Shown one piece after another: positions 18,095 to 26,958 of a DNA stretch of 33,469 nucleotides. The DNA is from Anaerolineae bacterium (lineage in GTDB: Bacteria > Chloroflexota > Anaerolineae > Epilineales > Epilineaceae). The notes beneath the pieces are model-generated. The model was not told the origin of the DNA. It ran no database searches and saw nothing but the letters and a program-made list of their open reading frames with translations. A program made the translations under genes and the position numbers. Numbering within the stretch: position 1 is the first letter of the stretch; each line of letters begins with the position of its first letter. The DNA lies in contig JAJCYU010000205.1 of the NCBI GenBank assembly GCA_029262755.1, forward strand, positions 1-33,469. Direction: 5' to 3'.

Positions 18095-19570
18095 TCATCC
18101 CGTCATCCGGCGTGGATCGAGGAGGCGATCGAGCTCCTCCTCCGATAGGTCGGTCAGCTCGCGGGCCACATCTTTCACGCGGCGGCCCTCCGCGTAGGCG
18201 CGCTTCGCGATGACAGCGGCCTTGTCGTAGCCGATCACGGGATTGAGCGCCGTGACCAGAATCGGGTTGCGCTCTACGAGCTCCGCGATACGTTCGTGAT
18301 TGACGGTCATTTCCCGTACGGCCATGTCGGCCAGCACACGCGCGGCGCCGGCGAGGAGCCCGATCGACTCCAGGAGGTTGCGTGCGATCACGGGCAACAT
18401 CACGGACAACTGGAAGTTGGCGGCCTGGCCCGCGACGGTGATCGTCGTGTGATTGCCCATGACCTGGGCCGCGACCATGGCTGTCGCCTCGGGAATCACG
18501 GGGTTGATCTTGCCGGGCATGATCGACGAGCCGGGCTGCAGCGCGGGCAACGTGATCTCGGCAAGGCCGGCGTTAGGCCCCGAGTTCATCCAGCGCAGAT
18601 CGTTGCTGATCTTCATCAACGACGTGGCCGCCGCGTTCAGGGCGCCCGAGACCGCAACGACCGTGTCGTTGGAAGCCTGGGCGACGAAATGGTCGGGCGC
18701 TTCGGTGAAGGGATAGCCGGTGAGTGCAGCCAGGCGCGCCGCCACGGCCTTGCCGAAACCCTGGGGCGTGTTGATGCCCGTGCCCACCGCCGTGCCGCCG
18801 ATGGCGAGGGCCGCCAATTCCGGCACGAGATCTTCGATGCGAGCCCGGCCGCGACGAACCTGGTTGGCCCAAGCGCCCATCTCTTGGCCGAGCGTGACGG
18901 GCATCGCGTCCATCAGGTGGGTGCGGCCCGTCTTGACCACATCCGCATGCTCTTGCGCGCGTTGGGCGATGGTGTCCGCCAAGTGATCGAGGGCCGGCAG
19001 CAAGTCCTCCGTGAGCGCCAAGGTGGCTGCGACATGAATGGCCGTGGGAATCACGTCGTTGGACGACTGGCCCATGTTCACGTGGTCGTTGGGATGCACC
19101 GGCGCTTTGCTGCCCAGCGGTGCGCCGAGGGCCTCGTTCGCGGCGTTCGCGATTACCTCATTGGCGTTCATGTTGGAAGACGTGCCGCTGCCCGTTTGAA
19201 AGACGTCGATCGGGAAGTGGGCGTCGTAGCTGCCGTCGGCCACCGCGCGCGCCGCATCTTCGATCGCAGCACCTACCGCGTCGTCGAGTTGGTCGAGATC
19301 GCGGTTGACGCCCGCTGCGGCCAGCTTGACGAGACCGAGCGCGCGCAGGAAGCGACGGCCGAAGCCGGTGTCGGAGCCCGCGGCATGGGCGTAGCGGCTG
19401 CCGAAGCACAAGCCGCTGATCGGAAAATTGTCGACGGCGCGTTGGGTCTGGGCTCCATAATACGCGTCCGCGGGAACGCGGACTTCACCGAGCGAATCCC
19501 GCTCTGCGCGGGTGGGCGAAGCGGACGTGTCGGCCGCGGCTAGGTCGAAAGCGGGCGGGCGGTCGTTCAT
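18095..19570 (-). CDS. fumC: Class II fumarate hydratase FumC
   Basis: Class II fumarase interconverts fumarate and malate in the TCA cycle without a metal cofactor. The 491-residue product (ATG at 19570, GAGAGG about 9-10 bases upstream) contains the superfamily signature [11 protein letters not shown] (347-357). It also has the fumarase blocks [18 protein letters not shown] (123-139), [13 protein letters not shown] (160-172) and [13 protein letters not shown] (213-225). GSSIMPGK rather than GSSIMPAK argues for fumarase over aspartase. Unusual points are an N-terminal extension of about 25 residues and a ~10-15-residue insertion near 57-72. It follows sufS by 67 bases on the same strand with no terminator between, so the two probably share a transcript. 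Confidence 0.94.
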   Translation of the reverse strand: MNDRPPAFDLAAADTSASPTRAERDSLGEVRVPADAYYGAQTQRAVDNFPISGLCFGSRYAHAAGSDTGFGRRFLRALGLVKLAAAGVNRDLDQLDDAVGAAIEDAARAVADGSYDAHFPIDVFQTGSGTSSNMNANEVIANAANEALGAPLGSKAPVHPNDHVNMGQSSNDVIPTAIHVAATLALTEDLLPALDHLADTIAQRAQEHADVVKTGRTHLMDAMPVTLGQEMGAWANQVRRGRARIEDLVPELAALAIGGTAVGTGINTPQGFGKAVAARLAALTGYPFTEAPDHFVAQASNDTVVAVSGALNAAATSLMKISNDLRWMNSGPNAGLAEITLPALQPGSSIMPGKINPVIPEATAMVAAQVMGNHTTITVAGQAANFQLSVMLPVIARNLLESIGLLAGAARVLADMAVREMTVNHERIAELVERNPILVTALNPVIGYDKAAVIAKRAYAEGRRVKDVARELTDLSEEELDRLLDPRRMTG

Positions 19571-19637
19571 GGCGCGATACCTCTCGCGGGCGCGATTGAT
19601 GCGCGAAGTGGTGGGCGGTCGCGGTGCGTCCCGAGCA

Positions 19638-20939
19638 TTAAGCGTTGAGGCCGAACATTGCTTGCGCATGCTTGACGCCCTCGACCAAGTCGTCGATGTC
19701 TTCCAGCGTATTGTAGACGGCGAAGCTCGCGCGCGTGGAAGCAGCGACACCCAAATGATCATGCAGCGGCATCGTGCAGTGATGCCCGGCACGCACCGCG
19801 ATGCCGCGCGCGTCTAGGATCGTCGCGAGGTCGTGGGCGTGTAGGCCATCAACCGTGAAGGAAACCACGCCTTCGCGCGCAGCGTCGGCCGCGGGTCCGA
19901 GCAGCCGCAGACCGGGCAGCGCGTCGAGACGTCGCGCAGCGTCCCCGGCTAGCAGACGATGGTGCGTGGCGATGCGATCCATGCCGAGCCCTTGCATGTA
20001 GTCGACGGCAGCAGCAAGTCCCACGGCCTGTGCGATGGGCGGCGTCCCGGCTTCAAACCGGTACGGTGCGTCGTTCCAGGTGGAACCCTCCATCGTGACA
20101 CGGCGGATCATCTCGCCGCCGCCCTGCCACGGGGGCATCGCTTCCAAGAGCTCGTGGCGCGCCCATAACACGCCGATGCCCGTCGGTCCGAGCATCTTGT
20201 GTCCGCTGAATGCGAGGAAATCGACATCGAGTCCCCGGACGTCGACCGGGCCATGCGGCACGCTCTGCGCAGCGTCCAGAAGGACCTTTGCACCCACCGC
20301 ATGGGCGGCGGCGACCACCTCGGCTACCGGATTCGTCACACCAAGCGTATTGGATACGTGGGCCATCGTCACAAAGCGCACGCGATCGTCCAGCACCGTC
20401 GGCAATGCGTCGAGATCGAGGGTGCCGTCGGGTAGCAGCGGTATGGCGCGCAGCTCCGATCCCGTGCGCCGCGACAGCAACTGCCAGGGCACGAGGTTGC
20501 TGTGATGCTCCATCGGCGTGACCAGGATCACATCCCCCGGTCCGAGCTGATCTTGCCCCCAACTGCCGGCCACCAGGTTGATGGCGGCCGTCGTCCCGCT
20601 GGTGAACACGACCTCGCGCCGGTCGTCCGTGCCCAAGAACGCGGCGACACGTGTTCGGGCACGCTCGTAGAGGTCGGTCGCCTCGGCGGCAAGACGATGA
20701 ACCCCGCGGTGGACGTTGGCGTGGGAGTGGGTCTCGTAGCGTCGCATCGCATCGAGGACCGCGTTCGGCCGCTGGCTGCTCGCAGCGCTGTCGAGGTAGA
20801 CCAACCTCTGCCCGTTCTGCTCATGCGCCAAGATCGGAAAATCGGCCCGGACGACCGCGCCATCCAGTGGCTCCGTCAAGACGGGCGATCCGGGATCGGC
20901 CACGGGCGGTGGGTTCAAATCGAGGGTGCTTGGGTTCAC
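19638..20939 (-). CDS. sufS: Cysteine desulfurase SufS
   Basis: SufS removes sulfur from cysteine, leaving alanine and a protein persulfide for SufU. The 433-residue product is a group II desulfurase: [10 protein letters not shown] (112-121) and EHHSNLVPW (144-152) bind PLP and substrate, Lys248 in [10 protein letters not shown] is the Schiff-base lysine, and Cys388 in RAGHHC is the persulfide cysteine. The GTG at 20939 is supported by AGGGAG 7 bases upstream. The N-terminus is about 25 residues longer than usual before RADFPIL. It is separated from the sufBCDU operon by 3 kb and reversed. It lies 185 bases downstream of hesB, with a terminator hairpin in the gap and no obvious promoter of its own. 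Confidence 0.96.
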   Translation of the reverse strand: MNPSTLDLNPPPVADPGSPVLTEPLDGAVVRADFPILAHEQNGQRLVYLDSAASSQRPNAVLDAMRRYETHSHANVHRGVHRLAAEATDLYERARTRVAAFLGTDDRREVVFTSGTTAAINLVAGSWGQDQLGPGDVILVTPMEHHSNLVPWQLLSRRTGSELRAIPLLPDGTLDLDALPTVLDDRVRFVTMAHVSNTLGVTNPVAEVVAAAHAVGAKVLLDAAQSVPHGPVDVRGLDVDFLAFSGHKMLGPTGIGVLWARHELLEAMPPWQGGGEMIRRVTMEGSTWNDAPYRFEAGTPPIAQAVGLAAAVDYMQGLGMDRIATHHRLLAGDAARRLDALPGLRLLGPAADAAREGVVSFTVDGLHAHDLATILDARGIAVRAGHHCTMPLHDHLGVAASTRASFAVYNTLEDIDDLVEGVKHAQAMFGLNA

Positions 20940-20991
20940 GCGGGATCTCCCTGGGCTCGGCGGCGCGCGCGAAGCGTCCTCCGCGGCCCAT

Positions 20992-21027
20992 GAAAAACGG
21001 GGGCGGGACCTTGCGGCCCACCCCCGT
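20992..21027 (-). terminator. Rho-independent terminator between hesB and sufS
   Basis: On the minus strand, ACGGGGGTGGG pairs with CCCGCCCCCGT (11 bp with one G-U pair) around a 9-base loop and is followed at once by five T residues. It is the most canonical intrinsic terminator in the window. It lies about 98 bases past the hesB stop and 53 bases before the sufS start. Confidence 0.85.
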
Positions 21028-21055
21028 GATTGGTTTGTGCGTAGAAGCGCCCGTC

Positions 21056-21081
21056 TGCGTCACTCGTGTGCGTTACTCGTG
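21056..21081. repeat. Tandem 13-bp direct repeat downstream of hesB
   Basis: Two adjacent 13-mers, TGCGTCACTCGTG (21056-21068) and TGCGTTACTCGTG (21069-21081), differ at one base. They lie between the hesB stop and the terminator that precedes sufS. They could be protein-binding half-sites or part of a leader RNA; a chance duplication cannot be excluded. Confidence 0.5.
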
Positions 21082-21124
21082 CACGGGACGGATTCCACGA
21101 TGCGGTGAGTCCGAAGCCCGAGCG

Positions 21125-21586
21125 CTAGTGGCTGCAGCCCGAGCCGCAACCGCCGCCTGCCGCGGCCTCGGAAGCCCCCGGTTCGCCCTTGCCATCTTCG
21201 TTCTCCGTCCGGAAGCTGCTTCCGCAACCGCAGGACGAGGTGGCGTTCGGATTCTCGATCTTGAAGCCGCCGCCCATGAGGCTCTCGACGAAGTCGATCG
21301 ATGCTCCCTGCAAATAGGTGATGCTCACAGGGTCGACCACAATTCGCGGGCCGGCATTCGCCTCAAACACGAGGTCGCCGTCTTCGATCTGATTCTCGAA
21401 GGCCATGCCGTACTGAAAGCCGGAGCAGCCGCCGCCGCTGACGAAAACACGCAGCGCGTGGTCGGCCATGCCCTTCTGCTCCATGACCTCGCTCAGCTTC
21501 TCCGCAGCCGACGCGGAGATCATGATCGGGGAAATTCCGACCATCTCCTGCGGCGCGGTTCGAATGTCCTGGTCCTCACGAATCAT
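21125..21586 (-). CDS. A-type Fe-S carrier (HesB/IscA/ErpA family) with Cys-rich tail
   Basis: A-type carriers receive clusters from SufBCD and deliver them to target apoproteins. The 153-residue product has the three family cysteines, Cys54 in SGGGCSGFQYGM and Cys119/Cys121 in SSCGCGSSF. Relative to the ~105-120-residue norm it has an N-terminal extension of about 20 residues. It also has a 27-residue tail ending GGGCGSGCSH, which adds Cys147, Cys151 and a terminal His. The ATG at 21586 has AAGGGG 9 bases upstream. It is divergent from the SufR-like regulator. I assign the family but not the exact orthologue (sufA, iscA or erpA). Confidence 0.93.
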   Translation of the reverse strand: MIREDQDIRTAPQEMVGISPIMISASAAEKLSEVMEQKGMADHALRVFVSGGGCSGFQYGMAFENQIEDGDLVFEANAGPRIVVDPVSITYLQGASIDFVESLMGGGFKIENPNATSSCGCGSSFRTENEDGKGEPGASEAAAGGGCGSGCSH

Positions 21587-21651
21587 CGCGATGATCCCCT
21601 TCGTGAGCGGCTAACGTGCCGCGTTGGTTGGCAATAGCGTCCATCGGGCAA

Positions 21652-21680
21652 ATGGTACCATATCGGAGGGAGCCCGCCAA
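21652..21680 (-). promoter_or_regulatory. Predicted hesB promoter
   Basis: On the minus strand TTGGCG (21680-21675), a 17-base spacer and TACCAT (21657-21652) form a plausible sigma-70 promoter. The -10 lies in the perfect 10-bp palindrome ATGGTACCAT (21652-21661). The 8-mer TATTGTTC (21681-21688), shared with the suf operon dyad, directly abuts the -35. Confidence 0.5.
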
Positions 21681-21707
21681 TATTGTTCGTCCGTATCAGC
21701 ATAAAGA

Positions 21708-21736
21708 TTGACCGGACTTCCGCCCCCTTCTATACT
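21708..21736 (+). promoter_or_regulatory. Promoter of the SufR-like regulator, leaderless transcript
   Basis: TTGACC (21708-21713), a 17-base spacer and TATACT (21731-21736) form a near-consensus promoter. The regulator's ATG begins at 21746, only 10 bases past the -10. The transcript should therefore start at or within a few bases of the start codon, without a ribosome-binding site. Confidence 0.75.
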
Positions 21737-21745
21737 GCCGGGGTT

Positions 21746-22387
21746 ATGCAAGACACACGCAAACGCATCCTCGATTACCTGCGTACGCATGGTCGCGCTG
21801 CCGTGGATCCCCTGGCGGAGCACTGCGGGTTGGCTCCGGTTACCGTGCGGCACCACCTCAGCGTGCTCCGCAGCCGCGGCTTGGTCGTGATGGATACCGA
21901 GCCCGTAGGGCGCGGGCGGCCACGCCACGTCTATCGGCTCAGCGCGCTCGGCGGCGAAGAGGTCGTCGAGGATCGCTATCGGCATATGGCGGTCCGGCTA
22001 TTGGAGGCCATGAAGGCCGGTAGCCGTGAGTCCGCGGAGCTGTTCTTCAAGGACATGGCGGATCGGCTCGTGGCGGAACGCAAGGCCGAACTACTCGATC
22101 AGCCGATCGAAACACGCCTCGACGCCGTGGGCGCTCTTCTGGGGGATGAAGGCTTCGCGGTGTTCTGGGAACAGGACGGAGATAGCTATCTCGTGCGCGA
22201 GGTCGCGTGCCCGTTTCAGGGCTTGGGCGCGGATCACCGCGAGGTTTGCTGTATGGACATGCACCTTCTCGAATCGCTCGTTGGTGCCGACGGTACGGTC
22301 GTCCGTGAGCGTTGGCGTTTGGAAGGGGACGACGAGTGCGTGTACCGCGTCGTGCCGCGTGTCCCGGTCGTCGAGCGCAGCACGTGA
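21746..22387 (+). CDS. sufR: SufR-like Fe-S-sensing transcriptional regulator
   Basis: The 213-residue product has an N-terminal winged helix-turn-helix (residues 4-65, with DPLAEHCGLAPVTVRHHLSVL and the wing GRGRPRHVY) of the DeoR/ArsR-like type. A C-terminal domain carries Cys155, Cys168, Cys169 and Cys198; CPF-x10-CC and a later Cys match the cluster-binding pattern of SufR repressors. SufR represses suf genes when its Fe-S cluster is intact. The start at 21746 is fixed by the promoter; the frame is open further upstream but would overlap it. It sits between hesB and the other suf genes, and shared sequence in both control regions suggests it regulates them and itself. Confidence 0.85.
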   Translation: MQDTRKRILDYLRTHGRAAVDPLAEHCGLAPVTVRHHLSVLRSRGLVVMDTEPVGRGRPRHVYRLSALGGEEVVEDRYRHMAVRLLEAMKAGSRESAELFFKDMADRLVAERKAELLDQPIETRLDAVGALLGDEGFAVFWEQDGDSYLVREVACPFQGLGADHREVCCMDMHLLESLVGADGTVVRERWRLEGDDECVYRVVPRVPVVERST

Positions 22388-22424
22388 CGCGTATCGGCGA
22401 CGTGCTCCGCATCGGGACCCCTCG

Positions 22425-22970
22425 GTGGTAGCGCGTTCGACGCCGACCCTGTCCTTCGCTCCACGCCACGAAGGTCCATGGTTGTTGCGAGGAGCGCTCG
22501 GCGGGGCCCTCGGCGGGCTAACCGGCCTGCTCGCGGCGAGCGTCACCCACGTCGTCCTTGGGGGTGAGGCACTCGTAGCGAGCAACGCCCTCGGAGCTAC
22601 CGTCGTGCGCTGGCTGCAGATCGGTCAAACGCAGGCCTTCGACAACTTCTATCCGGACGCCACCTTGGGAGGCGTTCTGCTTGCACTGATCGCCGGCGCG
22701 TTGGTCGGCGCGCCTCTTGGTGCGTTGGTGGCGCGATTCCCCGACGACCATCCGGCCGCCTGGGGCTTCGTGTGCGGGATCGCGCTCTGGGCGATCACCC
22801 GCTGGGTGCTCGCACCCGCGTTGGATCCCGCGTCCCTGCGCGTGCTCGGAGGCTGGCCGTTCGCCGCCGGGCACCTTGCGTTCGGGCTGTCCACGGGCAT
22901 GTGGCTGGGTGCAGTGAGCCCGAGGCGTAGCCCTGCCACCGGGCAATTGTCCCGCACCGACTCGCCGTAA
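22425..22970 (+). CDS. Small integral membrane protein of unknown function
   Basis: The predicted 181-residue product starts at a GTG 37 bases after the regulator gene. The start is uncertain, as no clear ribosome-binding site is visible. Four hydrophobic segments are visible: roughly residues 19-47 (Gly/Ala/Leu-rich, GALGGALGGLTGLLAA), 81-103, 111-130 and 144-162. The C-terminal ~20 residues are polar. I do not recognise the family. Its position directly behind the SufR-like gene suggests co-transcription, possibly from the leaderless promoter, but nothing in the sequence ties it to Fe-S metabolism. Confidence 0.65.
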   Translation: MVARSTPTLSFAPRHEGPWLLRGALGGALGGLTGLLAASVTHVVLGGEALVASNALGATVVRWLQIGQTQAFDNFYPDATLGGVLLALIAGALVGAPLGALVARFPDDHPAAWGFVCGIALWAITRWVLAPALDPASLRVLGGWPFAAGHLAFGLSTGMWLGAVSPRRSPATGQLSRTDSP

Positions 22971-23226
22971 CGAGGCCCGTCGTCGTACGTCCTGGTTGTC
23001 GTTGCGCGACCCATGGGCTCGTCCAACAAGAACCTGACGAACCAAGTCGGCTACTGCCGCATCCGCATCAGCGCCCTGCAGTTGCCGGACATTCGCCTGC
23101 TAGCACCTCGTCTCATCCGAACCCTGGATCGGCGCTTCGGCGCCCTTACGTTCGGTCAACGTAGTATTGGACGAGCCCTACGGGCCGTCGCAACGTGCGC
23201 TGCATTCGCGCCGGAGAATTCGCCCT

Positions 23227-26200
23227 ATGCCCGTCCATCCCCCCCGAATCCACGCGGCCCCTACCGAGCGCCGCCTCGATGCCTTGGTGATGCGCACGGT
23301 GACCCTAGCCTTCGTCGCGCTCATCGGTGCCGCGTCGCTCCTGTCGCTCGTGCCCGCACCGTCCACCACGGGCGCGGCATCCCCGGCTCTCGCTCCGTTG
23401 GCCCAAGGCGCCGGCTCGCCTTGGGTGAAGGCGGTGGACGGTCTGCCGGGCGACAACGTCGGCGATATCGCCTTTGTCGGCGATCCGAATCGTAACTTTC
23501 GCTACTACATGATGGAATCGATCGAGTTCGGCCTGCATCGATCCCTGATCTCGCTCGAGGGTTGGCGACGGATGGCGCCCAACCCGGCCGCGCCCCAAAC
23601 CACCCGCGTCCGATCGGTTGCCGTCGCGCGTGATGACATCGACGGCCTGCGCGTGTACGCCGGCCTACAGGCGCGTCCGCTCTTCGGGATCAGCGAGGAT
23701 GCCGGCGCATCGTGGCGTTCCGAGATCGGACCACCGGGTGTCAGCCGTGCCGACCTGCTCGACGTCACGACGGACGGCACGATCTGGCTCGCGCAAAACG
23801 CGGCCACGGATCTTTGGCATTCGGAGGACCGCGGCCAGAACTGGGCGATCGACGCCAATCCGACGGCGCGCAGGGATCCCATCGACGACCTGTTCGCATC
23901 GCCCGACGAAGCCCGCATCTGGATGGTCGCGGGCGGCAGGATCTGGCGCAGCGAGGACAGTCCGGGAGCGTGGCAGGATGTCCTCGGCCCGCTGATCGCA
24001 GCACCGATCACGATGACCTTGACGGTCGAGTTCGCGTCCATCGACAAGGACGGTCGGTTGTGGGCCGTAGGGAAACGTCTGGGGCAGCCTGCCGCTCAGG
24101 TGAGCCTCGACGACGGCACGACCTGGATGCCCGCAGCGTGGCCGGCCGACACGCTTGGGGCGAAGGCCACCGCCCTACACGCGGGGCGCGCCGGATTCGG
24201 CATCCCCGCGGCCTGGTTGGCCGTGGACGACGGCTTCGACGGAGCGCGGGTCTTCGAGACGCGCAACGACGGTGCATCGTGGTCGGAGGTCTTCCGCGCG
24301 CCGATCGCGGTATCGGTGATCGCCGTCGATCCGGTCATGTACGATGTCTTCGTTGGCACCGATGGCTTGGGACTGTACCGATTGGACCAACCTCCCGTGC
24401 ATACCGGAGCGGTCTCGGCCGAGATGCTCGCGGTTGCGGCGCCGACCTATGGCCAGGACGATACGGTTCTGGCTTTGGGCCAGGTGACCCCGCTGCTCGG
24501 CACGCAGCCGGGCACGACGCCCGCGTGGAAGCTCGTGTACCGTTCTCGCGACGGCGGTGAGAGTTGGGCACGCCGCTACGTAACCACAGGGCTCGGCACG
24601 CGGCTCGATCCCTCGCCCGCCTTTGCAAGCGACCGCAGACTGTACAGCGGGCGTTTCCTGTCGACCGACTCAGGGCAGCGCTGGCGCTTGCTCGCGCCCA
24701 GGCCCGGTGGCGGTGATGTTCCGTACGTACAGGCCGTGGGGCCGATCACCGGCTCTCGGCCGTCGCTCTATGCGCTCGATGTGCCCTTCGTGGCGGGGGG
24801 AAGCGGCACGGGCGCCGGATTGCAGTTCAGCGGGGACGGTGGCGCATCGTGGCAGAGCACGGACGCCACGGTCGACGGCATCACCGCGATCGCGATCTCG
24901 CCCGGATTCGCGGACGACGCCACGGCATTCTTCGTCACGGACCGCGGCAAGGTGTTTCGAACACAGGATGCCACCAGCTTCGAGGAGATCGGTCGTTTGC
25001 CGCTCCTAGCAGGGCAAGGCGCCGTACCCGGACTGGCCGTCTCGCCTTCGTTCGACCGCGACGGCACCTTGGCGGCCGCGGTCGACAATCGGGCGGCCGT
25101 CCAGCGGTCCACGATCTACGTCTCCAACAACGGTGGCCGCACGTGGGATGAGCGCGCCGCGGGGCTCGCGCCGCGTGGTCGCCCGAGCGCGTTGATCCTA
25201 TCGCCCCGCTTCGAATTCGACCGCATCATGTTCCTAGGAACCGGTCGCGAGCGCGGCGATGTCTTGGAGCCGGCAATCTACGCCTCCGATTCGGCCGGCG
25301 CCGAGTGGTTCGGCGAAGCGCTGCTCGGCGAGGGAGCCGTGCAGGCCTTCGCATGGGGCGGCCTCGCGGACGACGGCCGCTTGTTCGCCGCGACAGGCCG
25401 AGAGGGCCTGTACTACCGCGACACGGACGGCGGACCGATCGTGCCCGTGCTGCCCACCGTGACCGCCTCGCCCACGCCGGCGCCGGCCACCGCGACCCCG
25501 ACCCGCACCGCCTCGCCCGTAGTAACGGCCTTCCCGAGCCCAACGCCGACGCCCGAGCTACAGACCCTGTGCGTGGAGGCTGTTGCCGATACCCACGCAC
25601 AGGAGACCCGGCCGGGAATCAGCGCGGGCCTGGAGAACGAGCTGCTCATTTGGGACGACGATATCGAGACGGCGCACACCTATCTGCGCTTCGAGCCCCC
25701 ACTGTTGCCGGTGGGATCGCAGACCGTGACCGCGACGATCGAAGTGTGGCTGCGTGCGCAGCAGAACGAAGGCGCGGCACCGTCCGCCGAGATGCGCAGC
25801 GTCGCAGAGCCGTGGACCGAGTCACGCATGACGTGGAACAACAAGCCGCGCTTGGGCAACTCGATCGCCACCTCGGTCGTCGATAGCCGACCGGCATGGC
25901 AGGTGTGGAACATCGGTCCTCTGGCCGCGACATGGGCCGGCGATCCGTCGCGCAATCACGGTGTCGCGCTCCTGCCGGTCACGGGTGCTTCGGACGCGAT
26001 GCGCGTCAAGCTCGCTTCGCGCGAGAACTCATCGGACCCCGCTCCGCGACTCTGCCTTCGCTACCGAGCGCCGCGCGTTGAGCCCACGGCCACGGAAACC
26101 CCGGAGCCCTCGCAGACGCCCAGCCCCACCGCGTTGCCTACCGACGGCCCTTCGCCCACCCCGAGTGAAACGCCCGAGCCGAGCAGTACCCCATTGCCCA

Positions 26201-26346
26201 CGCCTACGGATGCGGCGACGAGCACGAGCACGAGCACGCCGTCGCCCACGGCGACGCCTGTCCCGACCGCAACCCCGACGCTCACTGCGACGCCGGATCA
26301 TGGCGATGGATTCGTGTTCATCCCCTTCGTGGTGAAGGGCCGCTAG
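23227..26346 (+). CDS. Secreted BNR/Asp-box propeller protein with DNRLRE-type domain
   Basis: The predicted 1039-residue product starts at the ATG at 23227 (GGAGAA 8 bases upstream). A signal-peptide-like segment (residues 20-45) is followed by about eleven Asp-box-like motifs (S-x-D-x-G-x-x-W forms such as SEDAGASW, SRDGGESW, SGDGGASW, SNNGGRTW) up to residue ~740. These are typical of sortilin/YCF48-like beta-propellers. A Thr/Pro linker leads to a DNRLRE-type sandwich (about 777-948: ADTHAQE, HTYLRFE, WTESRMTWNNKP). A second Ser/Thr/Pro linker (about 950-1025) ends in the hydrophobic tail FVFIPFVVKGR. It is probably exported and surface-attached. No catalytic residues are assigned. The 256-base gap before it shows no RNA gene or clear promoter. 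Confidence 0.82.
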   Translation: MPVHPPRIHAAPTERRLDALVMRTVTLAFVALIGAASLLSLVPAPSTTGAASPALAPLAQGAGSPWVKAVDGLPGDNVGDIAFVGDPNRNFRYYMMESIEFGLHRSLISLEGWRRMAPNPAAPQTTRVRSVAVARDDIDGLRVYAGLQARPLFGISEDAGASWRSEIGPPGVSRADLLDVTTDGTIWLAQNAATDLWHSEDRGQNWAIDANPTARRDPIDDLFASPDEARIWMVAGGRIWRSEDSPGAWQDVLGPLIAAPITMTLTVEFASIDKDGRLWAVGKRLGQPAAQVSLDDGTTWMPAAWPADTLGAKATALHAGRAGFGIPAAWLAVDDGFDGARVFETRNDGASWSEVFRAPIAVSVIAVDPVMYDVFVGTDGLGLYRLDQPPVHTGAVSAEMLAVAAPTYGQDDTVLALGQVTPLLGTQPGTTPAWKLVYRSRDGGESWARRYVTTGLGTRLDPSPAFASDRRLYSGRFLSTDSGQRWRLLAPRPGGGDVPYVQAVGPITGSRPSLYALDVPFVAGGSGTGAGLQFSGDGGASWQSTDATVDGITAIAISPGFADDATAFFVTDRGKVFRTQDATSFEEIGRLPLLAGQGAVPGLAVSPSFDRDGTLAAAVDNRAAVQRSTIYVSNNGGRTWDERAAGLAPRGRPSALILSPRFEFDRIMFLGTGRERGDVLEPAIYASDSAGAEWFGEALLGEGAVQAFAWGGLADDGRLFAATGREGLYYRDTDGGPIVPVLPTVTASPTPAPATATPTRTASPVVTAFPSPTPTPELQTLCVEAVADTHAQETRPGISAGLENELLIWDDDIETAHTYLRFEPPLLPVGSQTVTATIEVWLRAQQNEGAAPSAEMRSVAEPWTESRMTWNNKPRLGNSIATSVVDSRPAWQVWNIGPLAATWAGDPSRNHGVALLPVTGASDAMRVKLASRENSSDPAPRLCLRYRAPRVEPTATETPEPSQTPSPTALPTDGPSPTPSETPEPSSTPLPTPTDAATSTSTSTPSPTATPVPTATPTLTATPDHGDGFVFIPFVVKGR

Positions 26347-26451
26347 CCGGCTGGGCTGCCGCCGTGAAGCGGGTATCGGTTGCGGGTTGCCGTTGCAGCC
26401 ACAAGCAATGAAGTGTTGCGGCAAAAGCCAATTCGTTGCGCTACCGTCCGT

Positions 26452-26958
26452 TTACGCGGGTGGCGGAGGCGCGATACGCTGCACGCCGGAACGCTCTCTC
26501 GCATCCAGCGCGTGCCAGAGATCGTCGACCGTGCGTCGGTCGTCGCCAGGCAACGTGAGGTCGGGGGCCAGGTCGCGTAGCGGTGCGAGCACGAAGGCCC
26601 GCTCCGCCATCCGCGGATGCGGCACGATGAGCCCCGGCCGCTCTACCTGGAGCGCGCCGACCAGGAGCAGATCGATGTCGATCGGTCGTGGCCCAAATCG
26701 CGGCCCCGCTTCCCGACTCCGTCCGAGGCCGCGCTCGATGCCGAGCGCGAGCGCGAGCAGGCGATCGGGCGGTAGCGCGCTGCTTCCGCGCAGGACCAGG
26801 TTGAGAAACGGAGGCTGGTCTTCGATCCCGACGGGCCGCGTGGCATACCACGGCGACACGCGGACTCCGCCCAGGACCATGCCGATGCGCTCGACCGCGC
26901 GCTGCATCGTGGCGGCGCGATCGCCGAGGTTCGCGCCAAGGCTAAAGGTTGCGATCAT
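26452..26958 (-). CDS. folK: Hydroxymethyldihydropterin pyrophosphokinase (HPPK)
   Basis: FolK transfers pyrophosphate from ATP to 6-hydroxymethyl-7,8-dihydropterin in folate synthesis. The 168-residue product has the family length and motifs: SLGANLGDR (6-14), the substrate-contacting WYATRPVG and QPPFLN (37-53), the signature RFGPRPIDIDLLL (87-99) with Mg-binding Asp94 and Asp96, and PHPRMAERAFVL (113-124). Its ATG overlaps the stop of the upstream hydratase-family gene by four bases, so it is translationally coupled. No folP or folB is adjacent in this window. Confidence 0.95.
   Translation of the reverse strand: MIATFSLGANLGDRAATMQRAVERIGMVLGGVRVSPWYATRPVGIEDQPPFLNLVLRGSSALPPDRLLALALGIERGLGRSREAGPRFGPRPIDIDLLLVGALQVERPGLIVPHPRMAERAFVLAPLRDLAPDLTLPGDDRRTVDDLWHALDARERSGVQRIAPPPPA

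Noticed and set aside
18296-19543. 415-codon open frame antisense to fumC
   Set aside because: It shadows a conserved enzyme gene, has no recognisable motif and has an Arg/Gly/His-rich composition.
22971-23226. Search for an RNA gene or small protein before the BNR protein gene
   Set aside because: No conserved RNA fold, promoter or start-supported frame was seen.
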